Assembly (NCBI RefSeq): GCF_008368715.1
Contig: NZ_SMRS01000002.1
Span: 297,484-361,483, forward strand
Direction: 5' to 3'
From: Nitrincola tapanii
Lineage (GTDB): Bacteria > Pseudomonadota > Gammaproteobacteria > Pseudomonadales > Balneatricaceae
DNA length: 64,000 bases
Below are positions 44,438 to 53,175 of the stretch, in pieces (position 1 is the first letter of the stretch; the number at the start of each line of letters is the position of its first letter). Below the pieces are notes generated by a model. It was not told where the DNA came from. It saw nothing but the letters and a program-made list of their open reading frames with translations, and made no database searches. A program made the position numbers and the translations under genes.

Positions 44438-44975
44438 ACCTTTGCTGGCGCTGCGTCAGGCGACGGCACCTTTGCATCAGCAACTGGATCAGCATCGGGT
44501 GTTGAAGCCCTTAATGAGCGCCTCTTTGAGCCCGGCACAATATGCTGTGGCCTTAGCGTCGTTGTTGAGGCCACAGCAGGTTTTGGAAGAGGCTTTACAA
44601 CAGGCACTTACACAGTATTACCCTGAGTATCGTTATGCCTTGCGTTATCCCTGGTTACAACAGGATCTGCAGGAGCTGGGGCAGCCTTGCCCAGAGGCAA
44701 GCGACCTCAACTTTTCTATTCATGGGGAAACACAGGGCATTGGAGTGTTGGGATTGCTCTATGTGTTAGAAGGCTCGCGTTTGGGGGCTCAGGTGATGCT
44801 GAAAAACCTGCGCCGTTGTGCGTTACCCTGCGCCTTTTTTGCTTCGGCGCTGAATTCCGAAACTGAGGGTTGGTCAGGCTTTTTGCAGCTGCTTCGGCAC
44901 ACACCGCAGCAGGATTTTTCTGCTGCGGTTGAGACTGCGGTGGATGCTTTTCATCTGTTATTAAAGCGCATGTGA
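44427..44975 (+). CDS. bphO: Biliverdin-producing haem oxygenase (BphO)
   Basis: The frame is open from 44367, but the ATG at 44427 (M-P-D-E-P-L-L-A-L-R) gives 182 residues and overlaps the phytochrome stop by 11 bases. The enzyme opens haem to biliverdin, the phytochrome chromophore. The proximal haem ligand lies in L-R-Q-A-T-A-P-L-H-Q-Q-L-D (His near residue 17). The distal-helix glycines are in Y-V-L-E-G-S-R-L-G-A-Q-V near residue 115. The length fits bacterial HmuO/BphO. Co-translation with bphP ensures chromophore supply, the usual bphO-bphP arrangement though in reversed order. Confidence 0.9.
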   Translation: MPDEPLLALRQATAPLHQQLDQHRVLKPLMSASLSPAQYAVALASLLRPQQVLEEALQQALTQYYPEYRYALRYPWLQQDLQELGQPCPEASDLNFSIHGETQGIGVLGLLYVLEGSRLGAQVMLKNLRRCALPCAFFASALNSETEGWSGFLQLLRHTPQQDFSAAVETAVDAFHLLLKRM

Positions 44976-45051
44976 TGGCTAGAGGCCCGAATGCGTCTGT
45001 TTTACGTGTGATTTGGAACCTTAAGCTGTAGTTAAATACTAGGAATACAAC

Positions 45052-46677
45052 ATGCTGAATAATATGAAAGTGTCACTGCGCCTAGCACTACTCAGTGTTC
45101 TTCCGATCCTGATTTTAGTCGCTAGTTTTGCGCTGGCGTTAAAAGATATGCGCCTCCTCAGTGAGAATACCGCAACTCTCTACAGCGAGCGCATTGTGCC
45201 CTTGCGTGATTTGAAACAATTAGGTGATGCCTATGCCGTCAATTTAGTCGATGCCTTTCAGAAATATCGTGCTGAATTAATCTCCTTAGCCGAGCTTAAA
45301 ACGGAGATGAGCCAGGCTGAACGTCTGGGAGTGACTGCTTGGGAGCGCTTTCAAGCGCATGCCATGCCCGCAGAGGAAAAGGCTTTAGCGGCAGAGTTGC
45401 AACTGCGATTGGATAGAGCACGTCAGATTGCGCAGCAGTTTATCAGCCAAGCGGAGCAGGGACGGCTGCAAACCACGAGTCTTTCAGAGTTTAACCGCCA
45501 ACTCTTTGCCGCCTTTGATCCCTTGGGGGAGGCGATCGATGCCTTAACCGACTATCAACTGAGCGAAGCCTCTCTACTCAATATTGCTTCGCAACAACAG
45601 TATGAGCGGGATCGTGTGCTCTTTGTGTTGATTGGGGCGGTTGCGATCTTGATCACGGCACTCTTGGCTTGGTTCATCTCCATGTCGATTCAACGTCCTT
45701 TGCAGAAAATGACGCAGGTGGTGAATGATATCAGTCGTGATTCCAATCTGACTTTGCGAATTCAAATTCAGGGTGAAGATGAGCTGGCCAGTCTCGGCCG
45801 TTACTTTAATTTGATGTTGGATCATTTCCAGAGGCTGATCCGTGAGCTGGCGAATGCGACGCATCAACTGGCGGCGGCTGCGGAAGAGATGAGTGCGGTG
45901 AGTTTGCAGGTCAGTCATGGGGCACGCAATCAGGAAGAACAAACCACCATGATTGCCACCGCGATCAATCAAATGACGGCGGCGATAGCGGAGGTGGCGA
46001 CTCATGCTCAACAGGCTTCGAGTTCAGCCGATCGTGCGCAGGATCAAGCCAATCATGGTTCTGTGCGAACTCAAGTAGCGATTGGTGTGATTGAATCTCT
46101 GGCATCCAAAATCGAAAACTCGGCGCAGCACATTGCTGAACTCGATGCTCAGGCGGAAAAGATTGCGGAAGTCCTGGTACTGATTGAGACAATTGCCGAT
46201 CAAACCAACCTCTTGGCTTTGAATGCGGCAATTGAAGCGGCGCGTGCCGGGGATGCCGGTCGAGGATTTGCCGTGGTTGCGGATGAGGTGAGAAATCTAG
46301 CGGCTAAAACCCGTCAATCCACCGAAACCATTCAAATGAGCATCAGTGGTTTGCAGTCGGTGGTAAAAAGTGCGGTCAGAGAGATGCAAACCTCGCGTGA
46401 TGCGGCAAAAAGTGGTGTGGAAAATGCGCGCATCAATGGCGAGACCTTTGAGGAGGTGAGTGCTGCGGTGAGTGCGATTGTGGACATGAATGTTCAGATC
46501 TCTTCTGCCACCGAAGAGCAAACGGCGGTCGCCAATGATATTAATCAGAATATTCATACCGTGGCACAGATTGTCAGTGAGGTGGTCGAAGGGGCCAGTC
46601 AATCGGCTATGGCCAGCCACCAATTATCGGATCTGGCGCAGCAACTCAAGCATGAGGTTGAAAAGTTTAAAGTCTAA
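45052..46677 (+). CDS. Methyl-accepting chemotaxis protein with four-helix-bundle sensor
   Basis: This 541-residue receptor has a first transmembrane helix (about residues 10-30), a roughly 155-residue periplasmic all-helical region of the 4HB_MCP type, and a second helix (about 188-210). A HAMP domain (S-I-Q-R-P-L-Q-K-M) and a full cytoplasmic signalling hairpin follow. The tip reads [37 protein letters not shown] (in parts) and is intact for CheA/CheW binding. AGGA precedes the ATG. No CheR-docking pentapeptide is seen at the C-terminus. The ligand is unknown. It is 76 bases after the haem oxygenase gene and ends at a shared terminator. Confidence 0.93.
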   Translation: MLNNMKVSLRLALLSVLPILILVASFALALKDMRLLSENTATLYSERIVPLRDLKQLGDAYAVNLVDAFQKYRAELISLAELKTEMSQAERLGVTAWERFQAHAMPAEEKALAAELQLRLDRARQIAQQFISQAEQGRLQTTSLSEFNRQLFAAFDPLGEAIDALTDYQLSEASLLNIASQQQYERDRVLFVLIGAVAILITALLAWFISMSIQRPLQKMTQVVNDISRDSNLTLRIQIQGEDELASLGRYFNLMLDHFQRLIRELANATHQLAAAAEEMSAVSLQVSHGARNQEEQTTMIATAINQMTAAIAEVATHAQQASSSADRAQDQANHGSVRTQVAIGVIESLASKIENSAQHIAELDAQAEKIAEVLVLIETIADQTNLLALNAAIEAARAGDAGRGFAVVADEVRNLAAKTRQSTETIQMSISGLQSVVKSAVREMQTSRDAAKSGVENARINGETFEEVSAAVSAIVDMNVQISSATEEQTAVANDINQNIHTVAQIVSEVVEGASQSAMASHQLSDLAQQLKHEVEKFKV

Positions 46678-46686
46678 ACGTGGTGA

Positions 46687-46716
46687 ACCTGACGCGCTGG
46701 CATCAAGGCGTCAGGT
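46687..46716. terminator. Bidirectional terminator between convergent genes
   Basis: ACCTGACGC (46687-46695) and GCGTCAGGT (46708-46716) form a perfect 9-bp stem with a 12-base loop. It lies between the stops of the chemoreceptor and of the convergent PAS/zinc gene. T-tracts are short on both sides, so efficiency is uncertain. Confidence 0.6.
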
Positions 46717-47303
46717 CATTTATGCGCTGAGTGTTTAACGAGCGAAAAACTGCGCCAATGAGTGGCTTCACAATTAGGGCAGACACCGTGAATCACGGCG
46801 AGTTTTTGTGGTTGATCCGTCAGTAGGCTTTCAGGTGCCAGCCATTCGCTCTGATTCTCCAGCTTAATGCTGTTGCACAGGCTGCAGCGAAGATGGAAGC
46901 CCTTGAGTTTAGGCTCTCTATCGGCAAAGCGCAGATCCAGACGTTGCTTAAAAGGCGATTCATGCAAAAGTCGATGACGCATCTCAACACAGCCTTCCGC
47001 CTTAGGGGTGAGGATGACTTGCATAAAACGTTTGTGAGTCGGTGAATCACAACGGTATTCCCGACAGATGGCGGTATTCTTCATCCGACAGAGTTTGAGT
47101 GCTGCTTCGTAGTAAACACAGGTCACCTCGCTCCCTATGTAGTCGGCCAAATCCAAACCCTTTACCTGCTCTGGTGCCAGTTGTGCATCGGCTCCCTGAC
47201 GTTTGGCTGCTGTTGTCCAGCCTTCTGCGACTTCGATGATGGCGTTTTCGGCATTCACGATCACGACGATGTCTTCAGCAGACGTTTGATCGGTAGGAGT
47301 CAT
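46716..47303 (-). CDS. PAS-like protein with C-terminal zinc-binding motif
   Basis: This 195-residue soluble protein has a PAS-like N-terminal part (V-I-V-N-A-E-N-A-I-I-E-V, then a helix and V-I-L-T-P-K-A-E-G-C-V-E strands). Its C-terminal part has two Cys pairs, R-C-S-L-C near residue 139 and H-G-V-C-P-N-C near residue 171. This CxxC / HGxCPxC arrangement is common at the end of PAS- or REC-containing sensory proteins and probably binds zinc. No DNA-binding or enzymatic domain was recognised. It is divergent from dinB and convergent with a chemoreceptor. It may be a single-domain signalling adaptor; the role is inferred. Confidence 0.65.
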   Translation of the reverse strand: MTPTDQTSAEDIVVIVNAENAIIEVAEGWTTAAKRQGADAQLAPEQVKGLDLADYIGSEVTCVYYEAALKLCRMKNTAICREYRCDSPTHKRFMQVILTPKAEGCVEMRHRLLHESPFKQRLDLRFADREPKLKGFHLRCSLCNSIKLENQSEWLAPESLLTDQPQKLAVIHGVCPNCEATHWRSFSLVKHSAHK

Positions 47304-47444
47304 GTTATCTTTATCATCCGTATCGGTCGTTCTTATTAAAACTTTTAGCCTAATCTGAAGATGAGGTCTAGAGGTTCTGACGGGGGTTGAGCTGTTTATT
47401 TTAGCGAAAACTGATGGATGAATATTTAAAACTCAAAGCACAGC

Positions 47445-48533
47445 ATGAATCAGACGATGCGTAAGATTATACATCTCGATTGCGATTGTTTTTTTGCGGC
47501 GGTCGAGATCCTCGATCATCCCGAGTGGGCCGACATTCCGCTGGCTGTAGGCGGTCGAGTTGAGCAGCGCGGCGTGATTGCAACCTGTAACTATCCCGCT
47601 CGTGCTTATGGTGTGCATTCGGCCATGTCGAGTGCGCGTGCCTTAAAACTCTGTCCGCAGCTGAAGTTGGTCGCCGGTAATATGGCGCGTTATCGTCAGG
47701 TGGCGGAACAGATTTTTGCCATTTATCGTCAATACAGCCGCTATCTGGAACCTGTGTCGATTGATGAAGCGTACCTGGATGTAACTGAGAGCCCACTCCT
47801 CGGAGGCAGTGCAACACGGATCGCTGAGGCGATTCGGCAGCAGGTCAAAAAAGAGGTTGGGATTACGGTTTCAGCTGGTGTGGCACAGAATAAATTCCTT
47901 GCTAAGGTGGCCAGTGATTGGAATAAACCCGATGGGTTGTTTGTGGTCGATCCTCGGTATCAGGCAGAATTTGTCGCGCAACTGCCCGTCAAGAAGATTC
48001 CCGGTGTTGGGCCACGCACACAAGAGAAACTCTTGAGTTTAGGCGTGAGTCGCTGTGCTGAGTTACAACGTCTGCCTAAGCAAGAGCTTGTCCGTTTATT
48101 TGGACGTTTTGGTGAGCGTCTAGAGCAGTTGGCTCGAGGTGAGGATCACCGCGAACTGCGCCTCAATCGTGAAGCTAAATCGGTCAGTACTGAGCATACC
48201 TTCAGCCAAGATCTGCCTGATTTAGCGGCTTGCTCCGCTCAATTAGACTCTTTGTTACAAGATCTGGAGCGGCGTTTTCGCAAGCATCGAGAGCCTAAAC
48301 AGATCATTGGGGTGTTTGTGAAAATGAAATTTTTTGATTTCAGCCAAACCACCGCGGAAACACGCAGCAGCCAAACCCATCCCTCTCTATTTTTAGCGCT
48401 GATGGCCGAAGCCTGGTCTCGCGGGCAGATGCCGGTGCGTTTACTCGGCGTCGGCTATCGTTTAGCACCTCGGCAAGAGGAGGCGGCGTGCTTTCAACAG
48501 ATGTCATTATTTGATTCCCTCACATCGGCCTAG
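47445..48533 (+). CDS. dinB: DNA polymerase IV (Y-family translesion polymerase)
   Basis: This 362-residue enzyme copies past DNA lesions. The first catalytic Asp is in IIHLDCDCFFAAVE and the second Asp-Glu pair in SIDEAYLD near residue 105. The helix-hairpin-helix I-P-G-V-G-P-R-T-Q-E-K-L and a C-terminal little-finger domain are present. The protein ends with Q-M-S-L-F-D, a beta-clamp-binding motif. The E. coli protein starts at M-R-K-I-I-H, which corresponds to the ATG at 47457; the upstream ATG at 47445 adds four residues and neither has a clear ribosome-binding site. No LexA box was seen upstream. Confidence 0.95.
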   Translation: MNQTMRKIIHLDCDCFFAAVEILDHPEWADIPLAVGGRVEQRGVIATCNYPARAYGVHSAMSSARALKLCPQLKLVAGNMARYRQVAEQIFAIYRQYSRYLEPVSIDEAYLDVTESPLLGGSATRIAEAIRQQVKKEVGITVSAGVAQNKFLAKVASDWNKPDGLFVVDPRYQAEFVAQLPVKKIPGVGPRTQEKLLSLGVSRCAELQRLPKQELVRLFGRFGERLEQLARGEDHRELRLNREAKSVSTEHTFSQDLPDLAACSAQLDSLLQDLERRFRKHREPKQIIGVFVKMKFFDFSQTTAETRSSQTHPSLFLALMAEAWSRGQMPVRLLGVGYRLAPRQEEAACFQQMSLFDSLTSA

Positions 48534-48624
48534 ATTTCAGTAGGTGTTCGACTGCTATTCGGCACTTAAAAGCTCTAAGTATATATTCAGAAATTTCAGA
48601 AATATTTGGCTTGGATTTGTTATC

Positions 48625-48648
48625 ATATCTATCTAAATAGATTGATAT
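48625..48648. promoter_or_regulatory. AT-rich imperfect palindrome upstream of the HD-GYP gene
   Basis: ATATCTATCT (48625-48634) and AGATTGATAT (48639-48648) are inverted repeats with one mismatch around AAAT. The site lies about 80 bases before the HD-GYP gene. TTCAGAAA is directly repeated just upstream (near 48588 and 48596). The symmetry suggests a dimeric regulator site; no specific family is implied. Confidence 0.4.
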
Positions 48649-48727
48649 ATTCATTCTCTCTGCCGGATCAGCGACTAGACTGACAGTTAAGCAACTCTAG
48701 GTGGGTGATTAAGAGGTATAAGAATTC

Positions 48728-49924
48728 ATGCTTGAGACGGATCGACCCCTGCGTACGGCTGAGGCCGAGCGCAAAACGCTATTGATCGTTGATGATTCGG
48801 TCGAGAATCTCAGGTTGCTGAGTGAACTCTTGCAACCACACTATCGGGTGAGAGCCGCAAACAGCGGCCAGCGTGCGCTGGCCATTGCCATCAGTGAACC
48901 GCGACCTGATTTGGTCCTTCTCGATGTTGTGATGCCAGAGATGGATGGTTATCAGGTGATCGAGCAGTTAAAAGCACAGCCTGCCACTCGCGATATTCCG
49001 GTGATCTTTGTGACCGCTATGAGCGCGAGTCTAGATGAAGAACGGGGCTTGGCCTTGGGCGCGGTGGATTACATCAGCAAACCCTTTAGCCCTGCCATCG
49101 TCCAAGCGCGAGTGAAAGCGCAGTTGGAGTTAAAAACCGCACGCGATCGTTTGGCCAATCAAAATCTTTGGTTAGAGCATGAGGTGGCACGCCGGATTGC
49201 CGAGATCCAGCGGATTCGTGATTTGAGTGTGCGTGCGCTGGCATGTCTGGCGGAGGTGCGTGATAAAGAAACGGGCCTGCATATCTTGCGTACCCAGTCT
49301 TATGTGGAAATTTTAGCGCGTCAGTTGCAACACCATCCGCGTTTTGCACCCTCGCTGAATGAAGGGCAGTTAGAGGAGATCGTTCGAGCTGCGCCCTTGC
49401 ATGATATTGGTAAAATAGGGATTCCAGATTCGATTCTGCTCAAGCCCGGTAAACTGACCGATGAAGAGTTTGTGGTGATGCAAACCCATTCCGCCATTGG
49501 TGGTGAAGCGATTGAAACCGCCATTCAGCAGGTCGTTGCGGCTGCTGGAGATGAGGTCCTGCCCAAGGCGTTTGATTTTCTCAAGGTCGCCAGCGAAATT
49601 GCCTATTATCACCATGAAAAATGGGATGGAAGTGGTTACCCCAAAGGCCTGAAAGGGGATGAGATCCCCGTTTCTGCACGTTTAATGGCCTTGGCCGATG
49701 TGTTTGATGCCTTGAGCTGTAGCCGAGTCTATAAAGCGCCTTATAGCATCGAAGAAACCATCCAGATTATTTTGGAAGGGCGTGGCAGTCATTTTGATCC
49801 CGATGTGGTTGACGCCTTCACCCTTTGCCGTGAGCAGTTTATCCATGTGGCTAAAGACCTGGCGGATCATGAGGCTCAATCGGAAACGCACCTTATTCAA
49901 CCGCCTTTTGAACCCTCTCGGTAG
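48728..49924 (+). CDS. Response regulator with HD-GYP c-di-GMP phosphodiesterase output
   Basis: This 398-residue protein begins with a receiver domain (L-I-V-D-D-S near residue 20, phosphoacceptor Asp in L-V-L-L-D-V-V-M-P near residue 65, and a K-P-F switch Lys near 118). A short coiled coil follows. The HD-GYP domain has APLHDIGKIGIPD near residue 225, H-S-A-I-G, Y-H-H-E-K-W-D-G-S-G-Y-P-K-G-L and A-L-A-D-V-F-D-A-L. All metal ligands and the GYP motif are present, so it should hydrolyse c-di-GMP when phosphorylated. The next gene, a hybrid histidine kinase, starts seven bases after its stop and is the obvious partner. Confidence 0.94.
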   Translation: MLETDRPLRTAEAERKTLLIVDDSVENLRLLSELLQPHYRVRAANSGQRALAIAISEPRPDLVLLDVVMPEMDGYQVIEQLKAQPATRDIPVIFVTAMSASLDEERGLALGAVDYISKPFSPAIVQARVKAQLELKTARDRLANQNLWLEHEVARRIAEIQRIRDLSVRALACLAEVRDKETGLHILRTQSYVEILARQLQHHPRFAPSLNEGQLEEIVRAAPLHDIGKIGIPDSILLKPGKLTDEEFVVMQTHSAIGGEAIETAIQQVVAAAGDEVLPKAFDFLKVASEIAYYHHEKWDGSGYPKGLKGDEIPVSARLMALADVFDALSCSRVYKAPYSIEETIQIILEGRGSHFDPDVVDAFTLCREQFIHVAKDLADHEAQSETHLIQPPFEPSR

Positions 49925-49931
49925 GTGTATC

Positions 49932-52900
49932 GTGCCGAAAAAAGTCATCGCTTTGGCTTTACTGATACTACTCTCCTTAGTTTTTAGTCTGAGCCTGAAG
50001 GCTGACACCTCCTCCCCCGTGCTGCGGGTGGTGGTGATGGATAATTTTCCGCCCCTGATTTACGCCTCGGAGTCGGGAAGTGCCCGAGGTTTAATTCCCG
50101 AGCGCTGGGCACTCTGGCAGGCAAAAACCGGTCAGGCCGTTGAGATCACCCCACTGGAGTGGTCTTTGGCCTTGAGCGAATTTGATTCCGGTCAGTTTGA
50201 TGTGATTGATGCGATCACCTGGACACCCGAGCGTCAGGAAAAATATCTCTTTTCACAGCCCTGGATCACCTTGGATGTGGTGCTCTATTACCGTAATCAG
50301 ATCAGTGGCATCAGTGATGCTGCATCAGCCCAAGGTTTTCAAATCGGTGTGGTGAAAGGGGATGCCTGTGCCGCACACCTAGAGCGCCAGGGCTTGGATA
50401 ATCTTGCCTTTTTTGCGGCCTACGCCGATGTGGTTGAGGCGGCGGCACGAGGCGTGATCTCTGTTTTCTGTGGTCATCAGTTAATGACCAACTATTTCCT
50501 CGGTCAGCGTGGTGTCGCCGATCAATTTCTGCATACCGCTCCGCTTTATTCAGCCCCGGGGCACTGGGCGGTGCGATCCGACCAGCCGGAACTCTTGGTG
50601 CAGATCCAGCGTGGTTTTCAGCAGATCAGCGAACAAGACGAACAAAGTTTAAGAGATAAATGGCTAGGTCGGGCTGTGGCCACGCCCTTAATTCCCATCT
50701 GGGTAACCTGGCTTTTTTACGGCGTGCTGGCGCTCTTGGCGGTGCTGCTGGTAATTCTCCTCTGGCTGCGGACCCTAAGGCGGTTAGTGATTCAACGCAC
50801 ACAAGAGTTGGAAAACTACCAAACCCATCTGGAAGAGCTGGTGGGGCAGCGTACTCAGGAATTAACTGCGCTCACAGAAGATTTACAACAGTCTGGCAAA
50901 GAGCAGCAGGCCGTATTTGATACGGCTATGGTGGGTATCTTGCTGCTACATGATCAAAAAATTATGCGCTGTAACCGCTCTTTAGAGCAGATGCTGGGTT
51001 TTGCCAGCGGTGAATTGATTGGGCAAACCCCGGCGCTTTGGTTTGCGCAAGAACAGAGCTTTCGTGAAGTCGATGAGCGTTTGTGGCGAGCGGTCGCGGC
51101 GCAGGGTTTCTTCAGTGAAGAGCTGGCGTTGAGGCATCAACAGGGGCAAACCATCTGGGTGCGCTTGCAGGTGCAAGCGATCGATCCTCAGGATCTCAGC
51201 CAGGGGGTCGCGGGTGTCTTAATTGACATGAGTGCTGAGTATGCTGCACGCGAGCAGATGCAAGAGGCGCAGCGACTGGCCGAGGAAGCGGTGCGGACCA
51301 AATCCGATTTTCTGGCCAATATGAGCCATGAAATTCGCACTCCCATGAATGCGATTCTGGGCATGACGCATCTGCTACTACAAACGCCCTTAGAGGCTGA
51401 GCAGCGGAATTATTTGGAAAAGATCCATCGCTCAGGTCGTCATCTTTTAGGCGTGATCAACGATATTCTCGACTTCTCTAAAATCGAAGCGGGCAAGCTG
51501 GTGTTGGAGCAGATGACGTTTAACCTCCACACACTGTTGCAGGATCTGTTAGAGACGTTACAACCGGCGGCCAGTCAAAAAGGGCTGGCATTAAAGCTGG
51601 ACCTAGACCCGCGTCTACCTGAGTGGTGTTTAGGTGATCCTTTGCGCTTGCAACAGATCCTGCTCAACTTTGGCAATAATGCGGTTAAGTTTACCGAAGT
51701 GGGGCAGATCACCCTCTCGGTGCAGGTGTTAGCGCGCCAAGGTGAGGTCTATAGCCTGAGATTTAGTGTTGCCGATAGCGGTATCGGTTTAAGTGAAGCC
51801 CAACAGGCAAAACTCTTTCGCAGTTTTGAGCAGGCCGATACCTCGATTACCCGAAAATATGGCGGCAGCGGTTTGGGGCTAGCCATTTCACGCCAACTGG
51901 TGGAGTTGATGGCGGGCAAGATTGGCGTGCTGAGTGAGCTGGGTCAGGGGGCGACTTTTTGGTTCCAGATCGAATTAAACGCGGTAGTGGATGCTCAAGC
52001 GATACAGCAAGCCCGCCGTGAAATGCAAGCAGAAGTGTCAGGCCGAGATAGCGAACGGGTCCATCTGAATCGGCACGCCAAAATCCTGCTCGTCGAAGAC
52101 AATGCATTAAATCAAGAGGTGGCTTTAGCGCTGCTGAAACCCTTAGGAGTGCGTGTGGATCTCGCTGAAAATGGTGCCGAAGCCTTGTCGGCGCTGGAGC
52201 AACAAAGCTATGACTTGGTTTTGATGGATGTGCAGATGCCCGTCATGGATGGGTTGACCGCCACCCGTAAAATTCGAGAAATGCCGAAATGGCGTGATTT
52301 GCCGATCATCGCCATGACCGCAAGTGTGCTGATGAGTGATCGTGAAGCCTGCGAAGCGGCAGGTATGAATGCTCATCTGCCCAAGCCGATCGAACCCCGT
52401 GAACTCTGGAAGGTGCTAATAACCTGGCTGCCTGCCACTCCAGAGAATACTGACACCACTTCAGCCCCGATCGCTGTAGCAGCCCCAGCCCCAGAACCAA
52501 CGCAACTGCCGCAAATTGAGGGATTGGATACCGAGTTGGGATTACGTCTGGTGATGCGGGATCAGGCTTTGTATCGATTGTTATTGCAGAGTTTTGTCAG
52601 CAGTCATCAGGAGACTGCGCAAGAGTTAACCGCTGCCGTGGCCCAGCAGGATGTTAAAACCGCTGTGCGTTTAGTGCATACGCTGAAAGGCAGCCTGGCC
52701 CAGTTAGGGGCGACCCATCTGGCCGCGTGTGCCCAAACCTATGAGCAAAGCTTGAAACAGGCGCAAGAACAAGCGATAGATCTTCCTCAACTGAGGACGC
52801 ATTTTTTGCAAGGTCTCACACACTTGCTGAGTGCTTTGACCGATTTTTTACAGCAACATCCCGATACTACGTCCTTCTCTCCAACCGAACAGGCCAGTTT

Positions 52901-53090
52901 TTCCATCAGCTCAGACCAAGAGTTGTATCAATTTCTGAAAGCTCTACTTGCTCAGGATGATGTTAGAGCACTGAAACTCTTGCAGCAGGAATCTGCTCGC
53001 TGGCGAAGCATACTGGGCGATGCCTACTCTCAGGTGCTGGAAAAAGTTGAGCGGTTTGAGTTTGCTGAGGCTTTAGCACAACTCGATTGA
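49932..53090 (+). CDS. BvgS-like hybrid sensor histidine kinase
   Basis: The GTG at 49932, just after AGG, gives 1052 residues with a signal peptide. A periplasmic SBP_bac_3-type solute-binding domain follows (about residues 30-250, with R-G-L-I-P-E-R-W), then a transmembrane helix (about 256-280) and a PAS domain. The HisKA domain has K-S-D-F-L-A-N-M-S-H-E-I-R-T-P-M (His near 466). The ATPase domain has G-N-N-A-V-K-F and G-G-S-G-L-G-L. The receiver has L-M-D-V-Q-M-P near 764, and the HPt domain has V-H-T-L-K-G-S near 915. It senses an amino-acid-like or other small ligand and probably phosphorylates the upstream HD-GYP regulator. All phosphorelay residues are intact. Confidence 0.93.
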   Translation: MPKKVIALALLILLSLVFSLSLKADTSSPVLRVVVMDNFPPLIYASESGSARGLIPERWALWQAKTGQAVEITPLEWSLALSEFDSGQFDVIDAITWTPERQEKYLFSQPWITLDVVLYYRNQISGISDAASAQGFQIGVVKGDACAAHLERQGLDNLAFFAAYADVVEAAARGVISVFCGHQLMTNYFLGQRGVADQFLHTAPLYSAPGHWAVRSDQPELLVQIQRGFQQISEQDEQSLRDKWLGRAVATPLIPIWVTWLFYGVLALLAVLLVILLWLRTLRRLVIQRTQELENYQTHLEELVGQRTQELTALTEDLQQSGKEQQAVFDTAMVGILLLHDQKIMRCNRSLEQMLGFASGELIGQTPALWFAQEQSFREVDERLWRAVAAQGFFSEELALRHQQGQTIWVRLQVQAIDPQDLSQGVAGVLIDMSAEYAAREQMQEAQRLAEEAVRTKSDFLANMSHEIRTPMNAILGMTHLLLQTPLEAEQRNYLEKIHRSGRHLLGVINDILDFSKIEAGKLVLEQMTFNLHTLLQDLLETLQPAASQKGLALKLDLDPRLPEWCLGDPLRLQQILLNFGNNAVKFTEVGQITLSVQVLARQGEVYSLRFSVADSGIGLSEAQQAKLFRSFEQADTSITRKYGGSGLGLAISRQLVELMAGKIGVLSELGQGATFWFQIELNAVVDAQAIQQARREMQAEVSGRDSERVHLNRHAKILLVEDNALNQEVALALLKPLGVRVDLAENGAEALSALEQQSYDLVLMDVQMPVMDGLTATRKIREMPKWRDLPIIAMTASVLMSDREACEAAGMNAHLPKPIEPRELWKVLITWLPATPENTDTTSAPIAVAAPAPEPTQLPQIEGLDTELGLRLVMRDQALYRLLLQSFVSSHQETAQELTAAVAQQDVKTAVRLVHTLKGSLAQLGATHLAACAQTYEQSLKQAQEQAIDLPQLRTHFLQGLTHLLSALTDFLQQHPDTTSFSPTEQASFSISSDQELYQFLKALLAQDDVRALKLLQQESARWRSILGDAYSQVLEKVERFEFAEALAQLD

Positions 53091-53175
53091 TTTCATAAAT
53101 AACGAAAAAAACTTCATTTGTGCGGCAGCAAACGCGGCATATTGGATTTTTCTTGAACAGAAATAGAGGCGCTTT

